A stretch of DNA of 13,224 nt from CAINVV01 sp964528535 (GTDB lineage Bacteria > Bacteroidota > Bacteroidia > Bacteroidales > Prolixibacteraceae). Position 1 is the stretch's first letter, and each line of letters opens with the position of its first letter. The stretch is from NCBI GenBank assembly GCA_964528535.1, contig CAZGSQ010000107.1, positions 1 to 13,224 on the forward strand. Reading direction: 5' to 3'. Both the position numbers and the translations under genes were made by a program. Shown one piece after another: positions 1-7,045 of the stretch. Under the pieces are notes generated by a model. It had not been told where the DNA came from. It worked only from the letters and a program-made list of their open reading frames with translations, and made no database searches.

Positions 1-51
1 AGTACTTCCTTGGTAAGGAAGGGGTCACGAGTTCAATTCTCGTCATCGGCT
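1..51 (+). tRNA. tRNA-Thr (anticodon GGT), 5' part missing
   Basis: The 3' portion of a tRNA gene, cut by the left window edge. The anticodon stem is 5-9 paired with 17-21 around the loop TTGGTAA, giving anticodon GGT at 12-14 (threonine). A 5-nt variable loop follows (22-26). The T arm pairs ACGAG (27-31) with CTCGT (39-43) around loop TTCAATT. The acceptor 3' strand is CATCGGC (44-50) with discriminator T at 51. No CCA is encoded (the next bases are CAT), so CCA must be added after transcription. The D arm and the 5' acceptor strand are outside the window. The acceptor strand ending CATCGGCT is typical of bacterial tRNA-Thr(GGT). Confidence 0.93.
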
Positions 52-103
52 CATTAGGTCAATACTTTGGACTACCAACTTTTGAAAACCGAAAATCTCC
101 AAG

Positions 104-232
104 ATGAAAAAACTTCTTGTTATTTTTTCACTGCTTCTGGTCGTTGCTCTTCTCTTTACCCAATGTAAGAGTAGCCAGTGCACCTACAAACCAAAGGCTG
201 CAAAGCGAACCAACGTTTGGTTAAAACGTTGA
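104..232 (+). CDS. 42-aa lipoprotein-like small peptide, tandem copy 1
   Basis: A 42-residue ORF starting MKKLLVIFS, with a hydrophobic segment at residues 4-19 and a cysteine at 21 inside FTQC, which resembles a lipobox although Gln at -1 is unusual. The short, mostly basic tail contains CTYKPKAAKR and ends VWLKR. I do not recognise the family. The main support for it being real is a paralogue of exactly the same length at 359-487, with the same layout and conserved residues (MKKLL, QCKS, CTY.PK.AKR, W.KR) despite clear DNA divergence, which suggests selection on the protein. If processed at Cys21, only about 22 residues would remain as a membrane-anchored peptide. It lies 52 nt after the tRNA; a weak -7-like box (TACTTTGG, 63-70) precedes it, and co-transcription with the tRNA is also possible. 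Role unknown. Confidence 0.72.
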   Translation: MKKLLVIFSLLLVVALLFTQCKSSQCTYKPKAAKRTNVWLKR

Positions 233-358
233 CAGTTTTTTTTCAGAAGTTAACTGTCGTTGCTCAGAAAGATTTAACCATCGATTTTTCTGTGATTTTT
301 GCACCCTTTGACTTTTTCATTTTGAGTCTCATTCTCGTGTTTAACAACATTCTCTGCA

Positions 359-487
359 ATGAAAAAATTGCTCTTTCTCTTCTCCCTCCTCCTCATCATT
401 GCCATACTCTTTGTTCAATGCAAAAGTTGTGGATGTACTTACCAGCCTAAAACGGCAAAGCGCTCAACTACCTGGATGAAACGCTGA
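359..487 (+). CDS. 42-aa lipoprotein-like small peptide, tandem copy 2
   Basis: Paralogue of the ORF at 104-232, also 42 residues. It starts MKKLLFLFS, has a hydrophobic stretch (residues 4-19), FVQC with the candidate lipidated Cys21, and a basic tail with CTYQPKTAKR ending TWMKR. Compared with copy 1 it has additional cysteines after Cys21 (residues 24 and 26 in CKSCGC; copy 1 has only the second). The two genes are 126 nt apart, with an AT-rich spacer that shows no obvious terminator. A one-mismatch -7-like box (TCATTTTG, 317-324) might give it its own promoter, but this is weak. The function is unknown. A membrane-inserted peptide rather than a true lipoprotein is an alternative, because the -1 Gln departs from the usual Gly/Ala/Ser. 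Confidence 0.72.
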   Translation: MKKLLFLFSLLLIIAILFVQCKSCGCTYQPKTAKRSTTWMKR

Positions 488-576
488 TTCAGGACTAATT
501 CTCTTCTTTACGTTAACAATTTGTAAAAAGAGTCGGTTATCATGCCTCATTGATCCTTAAAATGAATTTATATGCA

Positions 577-584
577 TACCTTTG
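577..584 (+). promoter_or_regulatory. gapA promoter, Bacteroidota -7 box
   Basis: TACCTTTG is an exact match to the Bacteroidota -7 consensus TAnnTTTG, 56 nt before the gapA ATG. A TTG at 550-552 could act as the -33 element, but the spacing of 24 nt is rather long. Transcription would start around 590, giving a leader of about 50 nt. No Shine-Dalgarno sequence precedes the ATG at 641; the region before it is A-rich, as is usual in this phylum. Confidence 0.65.
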
Positions 585-640
585 CAGTGCCTTCTATCAA
601 AGGTGTCTTATACTTCTATAATTCTCAAAACGAATAGATT

Positions 641-1654
641 ATGTCAAAGATTAAAGTTGGTATTAACGGTTTCGGACGAATTGGCCGTCTGGTTTTTCGT
701 GCCGCTGTTGAAAAAAATGAGGTGGAAATTGTTGGAATCAACGACCTCATTGATGTGAATTACATGGCTTACATGCTGAAATACGACTCTACACATGGTC
801 GTTTTAAAGGCACAGTTGCTGTTGAGGATGGTTTTTTGGTTGTGAACGGAAACAAAATCCGGGTAACTTCAGAGAAGAATCCTGCTGATCTGAAATGGAA
901 TGAGATTGGTGCTGAGTATGTTGTTGAATCGACTGGTCTTTTCCTCGACAAAGAAAAATGCCAGGCTCACCTGAATGCCGGTGCCAAGAAAGTGATCATG
1001 TCTGCTCCTTCCAAAGATGATACGCCAATGTTTGTCATGGGTGTGAATCACGCGAAATATACTACTGACATGAATTTTGTCTCCAATGCTTCTTGTACAA
1101 CCAACTGCCTTGCCCCAATAGTAAAGGTGTTGAATGATAACTTCGGAATCATTGAAGGTCTCATGACAACTGTCCACGCGACAACTGCAACACAGAAAAC
1201 CGTAGATAGTCCTTCCGCAAAAGACTGGCGCGGAGGTCGCGGTGCAGCCCAAAACATCATCCCTTCTTCTACTGGTGCCGCCAAAGCTGTTGGTAAAGTT
1301 ATTCCTGAAATGAATGGAAAACTTACAGGCATGGCCTTCAGGGTACCAACTCCCGACGTTTCTGTCGTCGACCTTACCTGCCGTCTCGAGAAACCTGCTC
1401 CTTACAAAGCCATTTGCGCCGCTATGAAAGCTGCCGCAGAAGGTGAACTGAAGGGCATTCTTGGTTATACCGAGGACGATGTGGTCTCCACCGATTTTGT
1501 TACTGATCCTCGTACTTCCATCTTCGATGCAGGTGCCGGAATCGGATTGAATGACAACTTCGTTAAGGTGGTTTCATGGTACGACAACGAGTGGGGCTAT
1601 TCCAACAAGGTTGTGGATCTGATCGCCCACATGTATTCTGTAGACCATAAATAA
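641..1654 (+). CDS. gapA: Type I glyceraldehyde-3-phosphate dehydrogenase
   Basis: Converts glyceraldehyde-3-phosphate, NAD+ and phosphate to 1,3-bisphosphoglycerate in cytoplasmic glycolysis; it normally works as a homotetramer. The 337-residue protein is full length for the family. It has the N-terminal nucleotide-binding motif GINGFGRIGR (residues 7-16) and the catalytic motif SNASCTTNC with nucleophile Cys152; the partner His is His179 (TTVHA). Asp35 at the end of the second beta strand (GIND) favours NAD+ over NADP+. The C-terminal WYDNEWGYS signature is present. It stands alone on the plus strand with its own promoter and ends at the long inverted repeat at 1659-1715, so it is probably a single-gene transcript. 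The name gap or gapA is equally apt. Confidence 0.97.
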   Translation: MSKIKVGINGFGRIGRLVFRAAVEKNEVEIVGINDLIDVNYMAYMLKYDSTHGRFKGTVAVEDGFLVVNGNKIRVTSEKNPADLKWNEIGAEYVVESTGLFLDKEKCQAHLNAGAKKVIMSAPSKDDTPMFVMGVNHAKYTTDMNFVSNASCTTNCLAPIVKVLNDNFGIIEGLMTTVHATTATQKTVDSPSAKDWRGGRGAAQNIIPSSTGAAKAVGKVIPEMNGKLTGMAFRVPTPDVSVVDLTCRLEKPAPYKAICAAMKAAAEGELKGILGYTEDDVVSTDFVTDPRTSIFDAGAGIGLNDNFVKVVSWYDNEWGYSNKVVDLIAHMYSVDHK

Positions 1655-1658
1655 TTGA

Positions 1659-1715
1659 CATTCGATCCCATAAAAAAAGCTCCTTTCCCGGGAGCTTTTT
1701 TTATGGGATCGAATG
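1659..1715. terminator. Bidirectional intrinsic terminator, 25-bp perfect stem
   Basis: An exact inverted repeat: left arm 1659-1683 and right arm 1691-1715 are perfect reverse complements over 25 bp, with a 7-nt loop (TTTCCCG). The core is AAAAAAAGCTCC / GGAGCTTTTTTT, so a GC-rich stem is followed by seven T on both strands, the classic bidirectional terminator. It starts 4 nt after the gapA stop and ends 7 nt before the stop of the convergent LysM gene (1723), so it serves both transcripts. The outer 13 bp (CATTCGATCCCAT and its complement) extend beyond what termination needs. Confidence 0.92.
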
Positions 1716-1722
1716 ATCTCTT

Positions 1723-3387
1723 CTAATTTTCGTGCCTCACAATTCCAAGCGAATGCTGCTCAAAAGTTTTGGTGTACTCCACTACCGTGAAGTTGTTGTT
1801 GGCAAAACCGCCAAAATCGGCTACCTTCTCAAAATGATAGGAAGTATGCAGCAACCCGCTGTTCCCTTCGGGAGTCAACCCATGGAGCAGATCGCCTGAT
1901 TTGTGCCATGACTGCAGGAAAAATGTAGTTTGGTCGTATCCCTGAAAGGCAAACAAAGATGGCTCTGTACCAAATTCGGACTTGAAGTTCTCAACAAAAG
2001 TGATGACAGCTGGCTGGGAATAGTCGACAAAAGAGCCGGAAAGAAAACGGAGGTTGACATTGTGAAGATTCTCAATTTCGATGCTTGGCATCTTCGTAAA
2101 TTCCTGGATGCCAATGAGAATTAGCGGAAATCTCTTCGAAAGTAGGGTGAGCCTGTTCATTGCGATGCTGACATTTACCTCATTCATTTCCGCCATGACA
2201 AGAATATTGGGTTGGTCAGTATGAAGTTGAGGTTCCAAAGCTTCAAGCCCCTTCTCCCAAAGGTTGTAGGTTGTCAATTCGGATTTGGAAGCTTCGTGAA
2301 GCGATTTTCTCCTCAGGATTCGTTCCTGGATCAGGCGGGTATCTGAACTGCCGTTGGTTGCCTCGAGGAAGATGATTTTTTCCTTGGCGAATTCCTTCAG
2401 AATATAGTCGGCCGTGGCTTCTATCCTCATCCTCCTGATAGGATTAACCTGGAAATAACAGGAGTTGGTTTTGGTAAATTTATCATCGGGAGACAATGGC
2501 GAAACGAGAGGAATCCTGTTCTTGGCGCTTAATTCTGACACAAGCTTTTGGTTCTCCGGATAAACAGGACCAATCAATAGGTCAAAAGAGAGGAACTCCG
2601 GATTTCGTACCAAGGCATCCATGGAAGTTGCCATCTTCTCGGTATCGTAGACATAGATTTTTGCCTTTAATCCTGCTTTCGCAAGACGATCTACGGCAAG
2701 CAGCGAACCCTGGTAAAAAGAGAGAAAACTCAGACTTCTTGCCGAAGGCTTTAAACTGTCGGCTACAGCGGCCGAAATCGGCAGATATAGCGCTATCTTC
2801 ATGGTCTGGTCTTTCCATTTTGCAACTGAAGCTACCGCCTGTTGGACAGGTTCCTTGGTGGCGGGCTTGCTGGCAGGAATTTCACCGGAGATTGTCTCTG
2901 TCATTGCCTTCCTGGGAACCAGGATGGTTTTGCCGGTTTTAAGGCCCTCTTTCAGCTCAGGATTGAATTTGAGTAACTCCTCTTCATCGGTTCCATATTT
3001 GAGTTTAAGCTGGTAATAGTTGTCGCCGCTGACAACCATGTGCCTGATGAAGTTGCTCTCCTCGAACTTGGTGGCGGGTGGTTTTTGGTAGGTGTGGTCA
3101 GGGATTTTGAGTACCATCCCTTTTTTGATGACCCTGGTTATCTCCTTGTTGGCTGCAAGCACCTCCTCCTGGGTGCAGTCGTATTGCTTCGAAATGGAAT
3201 AAAGTGTTTCATTTCTCTGGACACTGTGCAAGATGTAGCGGGAGTCGCCAATTGTAATTTTTTCCGGAGCTTTGGACTCCTGAGCCATGGCAGAATTGAG
3301 CCCGGAAACCAACAAAAGAACTGCCAGGAAGCTTCGAATGGATAAACTTCCCGGACGTTCTTTTTTCGATTCTCTTTTCGCAGGCAT
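1723..3387 (-). CDS. Secreted LysM-repeat protein with type 1 periplasmic-binding-protein domain
   Basis: A 554-residue predicted envelope protein. A basic N-terminus followed by a hydrophobic core (about residues 17-30) and an AMA|Q site near residue 35 forms a signal peptide. Two LysM modules follow, at about 51-97 (ILHSVQRNETLYSISKQY...) and 114-158 (HMVVSGDNYYQLKLKYGT...), expected to bind peptidoglycan. After a linker, residues ~196-540 resemble the type 1 periplasmic-binding fold (KIALYLP..., FYQGSLLAVDRL, LLIGPVYPENQ, IPLVSPLS). Such LysM/binding fusions occur in Bacteroidota; the ligand is unknown and no transporter is nearby. I chose the ATG at 3387 because it follows the preceding stop by 10 nt and gives a normal signal peptide; a TTG start at 3423 would overlap the upstream gene by 26 nt. 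It is the last gene of the nfn operon, but a shared function is not evident. Confidence 0.85.
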   Translation of the reverse strand: MPAKRESKKERPGSLSIRSFLAVLLLVSGLNSAMAQESKAPEKITIGDSRYILHSVQRNETLYSISKQYDCTQEEVLAANKEITRVIKKGMVLKIPDHTYQKPPATKFEESNFIRHMVVSGDNYYQLKLKYGTDEEELLKFNPELKEGLKTGKTILVPRKAMTETISGEIPASKPATKEPVQQAVASVAKWKDQTMKIALYLPISAAVADSLKPSARSLSFLSFYQGSLLAVDRLAKAGLKAKIYVYDTEKMATSMDALVRNPEFLSFDLLIGPVYPENQKLVSELSAKNRIPLVSPLSPDDKFTKTNSCYFQVNPIRRMRIEATADYILKEFAKEKIIFLEATNGSSDTRLIQERILRRKSLHEASKSELTTYNLWEKGLEALEPQLHTDQPNILVMAEMNEVNVSIAMNRLTLLSKRFPLILIGIQEFTKMPSIEIENLHNVNLRFLSGSFVDYSQPAVITFVENFKSEFGTEPSLFAFQGYDQTTFFLQSWHKSGDLLHGLTPEGNSGLLHTSYHFEKVADFGGFANNNFTVVEYTKTFEQHSLGIVRHEN

Positions 3388-3397
3388 GGTTGCCGGA

Positions 3398-4393
3398 TTA
3401 TTGACCTGTTTTGTATTCGCCAAAATTCTTCATGAACTGGACGCGTTCAAATTCGGATGGATTGATCGAATTGTCCTGGCTTAATTTTCCCCTAAAGTTA
3501 TCAATTTTTTCATACTTGTGTGCTGTCATCCAGGCTGCCAATTGCTGGTTTACCTCTTCGATGAATCCAAAGCCTTTTTCGTAAAGGGCCGACGCTACCT
3601 GCACAGCCTGACTGCCGGCTAAGATCATCTTGACAGCAGTTTCCCAGCTATGAACTCCAGTTGATGAGCAAAGGTCACAATTGACACGGTTCGACATCAT
3701 CGCCAGCCACCGCAGGGTGAGGAGATAATCGGCTTCATGGCTCAGCACATTGGCCCCGTGAATGGTCTCCCTGTCAATATCGATGTCGGGTGAATAGAAG
3801 CGGTTGAAAAGAACAATGCCTTTCACGCCAGAGAAGGAAATATCCCTGATCATGCCGCCCAGATTGGAGAAGTAGGGACTCATCTTCACTGAAACGGGAA
3901 TTGAAATTTTTTGAGTGACCCTGGTAATGATATCAAAGTAAGTACTCTCGTTGTCTTGACTGGTCTGGGAAAGATCGGTCGGAGTCATAAACATGTTGAG
4001 CTCCAGGGCATCGGCTCCTGCTGCTTCAATTTTCTTGGCAAAAAATCCCCATTCCTGTGAAGTGAGGCAGTTGATACTTGCAATCACCGGAATGGATAAC
4101 TGGGCTTTGGCCTCTGTAATCAGTTGAAGGTAATGCTTGAGGTTCTCCTTCTTGATTTCCAGATCGTAATAATCCAGAAACTCGAGGTTGTTGTCCATAG
4201 GACCCAGTTTGTCGAATTCATGGGCATACTCGAGATAGATCTCCTCTTCGAATACTGATTTCAGGACTACTGCACCTGCTCCGGCCTGCTCGATGGCCTT
4301 TAAGTGCTCGATGTTGTGGGTCAGACTGCAGCTGCCGGCAATGACCGGACTCTTGAGGTCAAGCCCCAAATATTTTATACTTAAATCCGGCAT
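3398..4393 (-). CDS. Dihydroorotate dehydrogenase-like flavoprotein (no catalytic Cys)
   Basis: A 331-residue TIM-barrel flavoprotein of the dihydroorotate dehydrogenase superfamily. Family features are the N-terminal LGLDLKSPVIAGS, Lys45 in VVLKSV and Lys170 in VSVKMSP (FMN contacts), FNRF near 196-199, and the C-terminal phosphate-binding region around SSTGVHSWETAVKMILAGS (243-261). In true class 1 dihydroorotate dehydrogenases the active-site loop reads LNLSCPN with a catalytic Cys; the aligned segment here is LNMFMTP (132-138), with Met136 at the Cys position, and no Cys or Ser substitutes locally. Pyrimidine synthesis is therefore unlikely. It begins 1 nt after the nfnB stop, so it is almost certainly co-transcribed and perhaps translationally coupled with it. 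A redox role linked to NfnAB or ferredoxin metabolism is an inference. Confidence 0.88.
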   Translation of the reverse strand: MPDLSIKYLGLDLKSPVIAGSCSLTHNIEHLKAIEQAGAGAVVLKSVFEEEIYLEYAHEFDKLGPMDNNLEFLDYYDLEIKKENLKHYLQLITEAKAQLSIPVIASINCLTSQEWGFFAKKIEAAGADALELNMFMTPTDLSQTSQDNESTYFDIITRVTQKISIPVSVKMSPYFSNLGGMIRDISFSGVKGIVLFNRFYSPDIDIDRETIHGANVLSHEADYLLTLRWLAMMSNRVNCDLCSSTGVHSWETAVKMILAGSQAVQVASALYEKGFGFIEEVNQQLAAWMTAHKYEKIDNFRGKLSQDNSINPSEFERVQFMKNFGEYKTGQ

Positions 4394-4394
4394 A

Positions 4395-5897
4395 TCAATT
4401 GACTTTAGTATTGTTAACTACTTTATTTTGAAGATAAAGATGCATGTTTTCTGCAGCTTTTCGACCATCGCCCATGGCAAGGATAACAGTTGCTCCTCCC
4501 CTGACAATATCGCCTCCTGCAAACATCTCCTCGATGGAAGATTGCATTTTCTCCTCATCAACGACAATGGTCCCCCATCTGGAGACTTTCAAGTCGGGTA
4601 AACAAGAGGGCACCAAAGGATTGGGAGAGACACCAACGGCAACTATCACCAAATCCACATCCAGGTCGAATTCAGACCCGTCGATGGGTACCGGTCTTCT
4701 TCTGCCGGAGGCATCTGGTTCGCCAAGCCCCATTCTGTTGAGGCGCATCTTGTTAACCATCCCTTTTGCATCTGCAAAGTATTCGAGTGGATTACAGAGG
4801 TTCATGAATTCTACTCCCTCCTCTTTGGCATGTTTAACCTCTTCGATACGTGCAGGCATTTCGGCTTCAGAACGGCGGTAAATAATCATGGCGCGTTCTG
4901 CGCCAAGTCTCAGAGCAGTGCGCACCGAATCCATGGCAGTATTTCCGCCTCCGATAACGGCCACTCTTTTCCCAAGGATCACCGGCGTATCGTTTGCTTC
5001 GGAATTGGCGCCCATCAGGTTGACACGTGTGAGGTATTCATTGGAGGAAAGGATGCCGTTGAAGTTTTCGCCTGGGATGTCCATGAAACGCGGAAGACCT
5101 GCTCCACTGCCCAAAAAGAATGCCTGGTAACCCTCTTCTTTTAGGTCCCCGAAGGAGGCTGTCCTGCCAACGATGAAGTTGGTTTCAAATTTTACACCCA
5201 TTTTCTTCAGGTTGTCGAGCTCAAAATCGACGATAGAGTTGGGAAGCCTGAATTCGGGGATGCCATATTTCAACACCCCGCCTATCTCATGGAGCGCTTC
5301 AAAGACTGTGACATCGTAGCCATTTTTTACCATGTCGCCTGCAAAGGAGAGGGCCGCCGGTCCAGAGCCGACAGTGGCTACTCTGATGCCATTGGGCGCT
5401 GCGGTCGCAGGAATGTTAGAGGTGCCTGAATCGCGCTCAAAATCGGCTGCAAATCTTTCGAGGTGGCCTATGGCTACCGACTCAAGTTTCATCTTCTCAA
5501 GATAGAAACAACGCGATTCGCATTGCTTTTCCTGCGGACAGACCCTGCCACAAACTGCCGGGAGTGCATTGGTCTCTTTCAGGGTGGCAGCTGCCCCCAG
5601 CACATCTCCGTTTTCAATGAGTTTGATGAACTTGGGAATATTGATGTTAACAGGACATCCTTCGATGCAGGTGGGCGTCACACAATCCATACACCTGGAA
5701 GCCTCGATCGCGGCCTGGGTCGCTGTGATGCCCAGATTGACTTCCTTGTCCTGGAATTTGACGCGGATCATCGGTGCCTGTTCCGGCATGTGAACCCGTT
5801 GGATAGCAGTTCTTTCCTTATTTTTTGTCTTGGAACGCAAGGCGGCTCTCCACTCCTGACTACGTTCGGCTTTGAGGAATTCGGGGTCTAATGACAT
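4395..5897 (-). CDS. nfnB: NADH-dependent ferredoxin:NADP+ oxidoreductase, large (GltD-like) subunit NfnB
   Basis: A 500-residue GltD-like flavoprotein. With NfnA it is expected to form the cytoplasmic electron-bifurcating transhydrogenase that couples NADH and reduced ferredoxin oxidation to NADP+ reduction. N-terminal iron-sulfur ligands are Cys69, 72, 77, 81 and Cys116, 120, 126, 130. An FAD-binding VGSGPAALSFAG (176-187), an NADPH-binding VIGGGNTAMDSVR (314-326), the NADP-phosphate motif YRRSEAEMPAR (340-350) and the closing GGDIVRGGATVILAMGDGRKAA region (461-482) follow. The subunit alone resembles the glutamate synthase small subunit and is often labelled so in databases, but no glutamate synthase large subunit is present and the partner 8 nt upstream is NfnA-like, which favours Nfn. 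An NADPH-dependent sulfide-dehydrogenase (Sud) activity is the main alternative. Confidence 0.88.
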   Translation of the reverse strand: MSLDPEFLKAERSQEWRAALRSKTKNKERTAIQRVHMPEQAPMIRVKFQDKEVNLGITATQAAIEASRCMDCVTPTCIEGCPVNINIPKFIKLIENGDVLGAAATLKETNALPAVCGRVCPQEKQCESRCFYLEKMKLESVAIGHLERFAADFERDSGTSNIPATAAPNGIRVATVGSGPAALSFAGDMVKNGYDVTVFEALHEIGGVLKYGIPEFRLPNSIVDFELDNLKKMGVKFETNFIVGRTASFGDLKEEGYQAFFLGSGAGLPRFMDIPGENFNGILSSNEYLTRVNLMGANSEANDTPVILGKRVAVIGGGNTAMDSVRTALRLGAERAMIIYRRSEAEMPARIEEVKHAKEEGVEFMNLCNPLEYFADAKGMVNKMRLNRMGLGEPDASGRRRPVPIDGSEFDLDVDLVIVAVGVSPNPLVPSCLPDLKVSRWGTIVVDEEKMQSSIEEMFAGGDIVRGGATVILAMGDGRKAAENMHLYLQNKVVNNTKVN

Positions 5898-5905
5898 CTT
5901 ATAAT

Positions 5906-6727
5906 CTATTTTTGAAAATAATTACTGTTGGCGATAACCTCTTCGGCGCGATAGCCACCAAGACGCATCAACATCTCGTCGAAATTTATTTCGTGCGCGT
6001 CGAACTCTGGTCCGTCTACACAAGTGAACCTTGTTTTCCCACCCACAGTCACCCTGCAGGCACCGCACATGCCGGTTCCATCCACCATGATGGAGTTGAG
6101 ACTCGCTTGTGTGGGGATGGCATATTTCTTGGTAGTAAGGGAGGCAAATTTCATCATGATCGCAGGTCCGATGACAATGCACTCATCGATTTTTTCCCTT
6201 TGAATCACCTCTTCCATGCCTGCTGTAATGAGTCCCTGGCGGCCATAGGAACCGTCGTCTGTCATCACGATAACCTCATCCGACCAGCGCCTGATTTGAT
6301 CTTCAAGAATGATCAGATCTTTACTTCTTGCCGCTATGACAGATACGACTCTGTTTCCTGCCTTTTTGAAGGCTTCCACGATAGGTAGCAACGGAGCAAC
6401 TCCCACTCCTCCTCCGCAAGCCAAAATAGTACCCTTCAGCTCAATGTCAGTAGGTTTGCCAAGCGGTCCAACCATATCGGTAATGCTATCGCCTATTTCA
6501 AGGGCAGCAAGTTTGGCCGAGCTTACCCCAACGATCTGAACCACAAGTGTAATGGTCCCTTTGACAGGATCGGCATCGGCAATAGTCAATGGAAAGCGTT
6601 CTCCTTTTTCACCTATTTTGAGGATGACAAAATTCCCGGCCTTTCTCGAACGGGCAATTTTTGGACTCTCTACCACCAAGCGGATTACTTTATCTGAAAA
6701 AAATTCCTTTTCAACGATTTTATTCAT
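5906..6727 (-). CDS. nfnA: NADH-dependent ferredoxin:NADP+ oxidoreductase, small (FNR-like) subunit NfnA
   Basis: A 273-residue protein of the ferredoxin-NADP reductase/DHOD electron-transfer family. The FAD-binding domain carries RFPLTIAD (44-51) and GPLGKPT (87-93); the NAD(H) domain carries CGGGVGVAPLL (104-114). The C-terminus has a [2Fe-2S] module with Cys221, Cys224 and Cys236 in MCGACRVTV...FTCVDGP; only three cysteines are present, consistent with my recollection that Nfn small subunits use an Asp as the fourth ligand, for which Asp216 (VDGTG) is a candidate. In NfnAB this subunit takes electrons from NADH and holds the FAD facing the large subunit. It is the first gene of a four-gene minus-strand operon; nfnB begins 8 nt after its stop. 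PyrK (the DHOD electron-transfer subunit) and SudB are related alternatives, but the GltD-like partner favours NfnA. Confidence 0.88.
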   Translation of the reverse strand: MNKIVEKEFFSDKVIRLVVESPKIARSRKAGNFVILKIGEKGERFPLTIADADPVKGTITLVVQIVGVSSAKLAALEIGDSITDMVGPLGKPTDIELKGTILACGGGVGVAPLLPIVEAFKKAGNRVVSVIAARSKDLIILEDQIRRWSDEVIVMTDDGSYGRQGLITAGMEEVIQREKIDECIVIGPAIMMKFASLTTKKYAIPTQASLNSIMVDGTGMCGACRVTVGGKTRFTCVDGPEFDAHEINFDEMLMRLGGYRAEEVIANSNYFQK

Positions 6728-6905
6728 CTGTATATTGTTTGTTTTTTAATTGCCAATTGGAATTTGCCTGTCGGTATTGTCATGCCAACAGGTGATTTCC
6801 GGCCATGCACCTTGCATTCGATTGTACGCTCCAAAGGTTTCCGGGAGCCTGGATGATAGACAAGGTCTACTTTTCTCCGGCAGGGCTTCCCAAATATGGA
6901 CCTCT
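6728..6905 (-). promoter_or_regulatory. Possible structured 5' leader of the nfn operon
   Basis: The minus strand of this stretch can form several hairpins: CCGGAG (6880-6875) with CTCCCGG (6847-6841), enclosing GTAGAC-CTT-GTCTAT (6870-6856), and CCTGTTGG (6792-6785) with CCGACAGG (6774-6767). The second and third contain a G-U pair on the minus strand that is a C-A mismatch on the plus strand, so pairing favours an RNA transcribed toward nfnA. The segment is visibly more GC-rich than the AT-rich sequence on its right. I do not recognise a known riboswitch. A minus-strand 90-codon reading frame (6996-6724) also spans it and overlaps the nfnA start as ATGA, but shows no recognisable protein features. 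Confidence 0.3.
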
Positions 6906-6910
6906 TCAGA

Positions 6911-6939
6911 CCAATATAAAATTTGAAAAAACGTCCAAA
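6911..6939 (-). promoter_or_regulatory. Candidate promoter of the nfn operon
   Basis: On the minus strand TATATTGG (plus 6911-6918) differs from TAnnTTTG at one position, and TTTTGG (6935-6940 region) lies about 17 nt upstream as a possible -33 element. Transcription would begin near 6904 and give a leader of about 180 nt before nfnA. This is a best guess among AT-rich sequence; I saw no exact consensus on this strand in the gap. Confidence 0.3.
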
Positions 6940-7045
6940 AATAGTGATTTCGATTGATTGATTTAGCTTCAACAATGGAATTTGAATAAATATCATGCAG
7001 TTTAAAATATTATTAAATAAGCACCAGTCGCAAAAATCAAACTGT

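Noticed and set aside
178..450. Plus-strand 90-codon frame spanning both mini-lipoprotein genes
   Set aside because: It runs out of frame through copy 1, the spacer and copy 2, and its protein is low-complexity. The two conserved 42-codon ORFs explain the region better.
3388..3423. TTG start extending the LysM protein by 12 residues
   Set aside because: It would overlap the upstream gene by 26 nt and push the signal peptide inward; the ATG at 3387 gives normal spacing and a normal signal peptide.
4395..5897. Annotation as glutamate synthase small subunit (GltD)
   Set aside because: No GltB-like large subunit is in the window and an FNR-like [2Fe-2S] partner is directly upstream, the arrangement of NfnAB.
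6724..6996. Minus-strand 90-codon frame ending in an ATGA overlap with nfnA
   Set aside because: No recognisable domain and mixed composition; the right end lies in AT-rich spacer upstream of the candidate promoter. The overlap with nfnA may be chance, and I treat the segment as a possible RNA leader instead.
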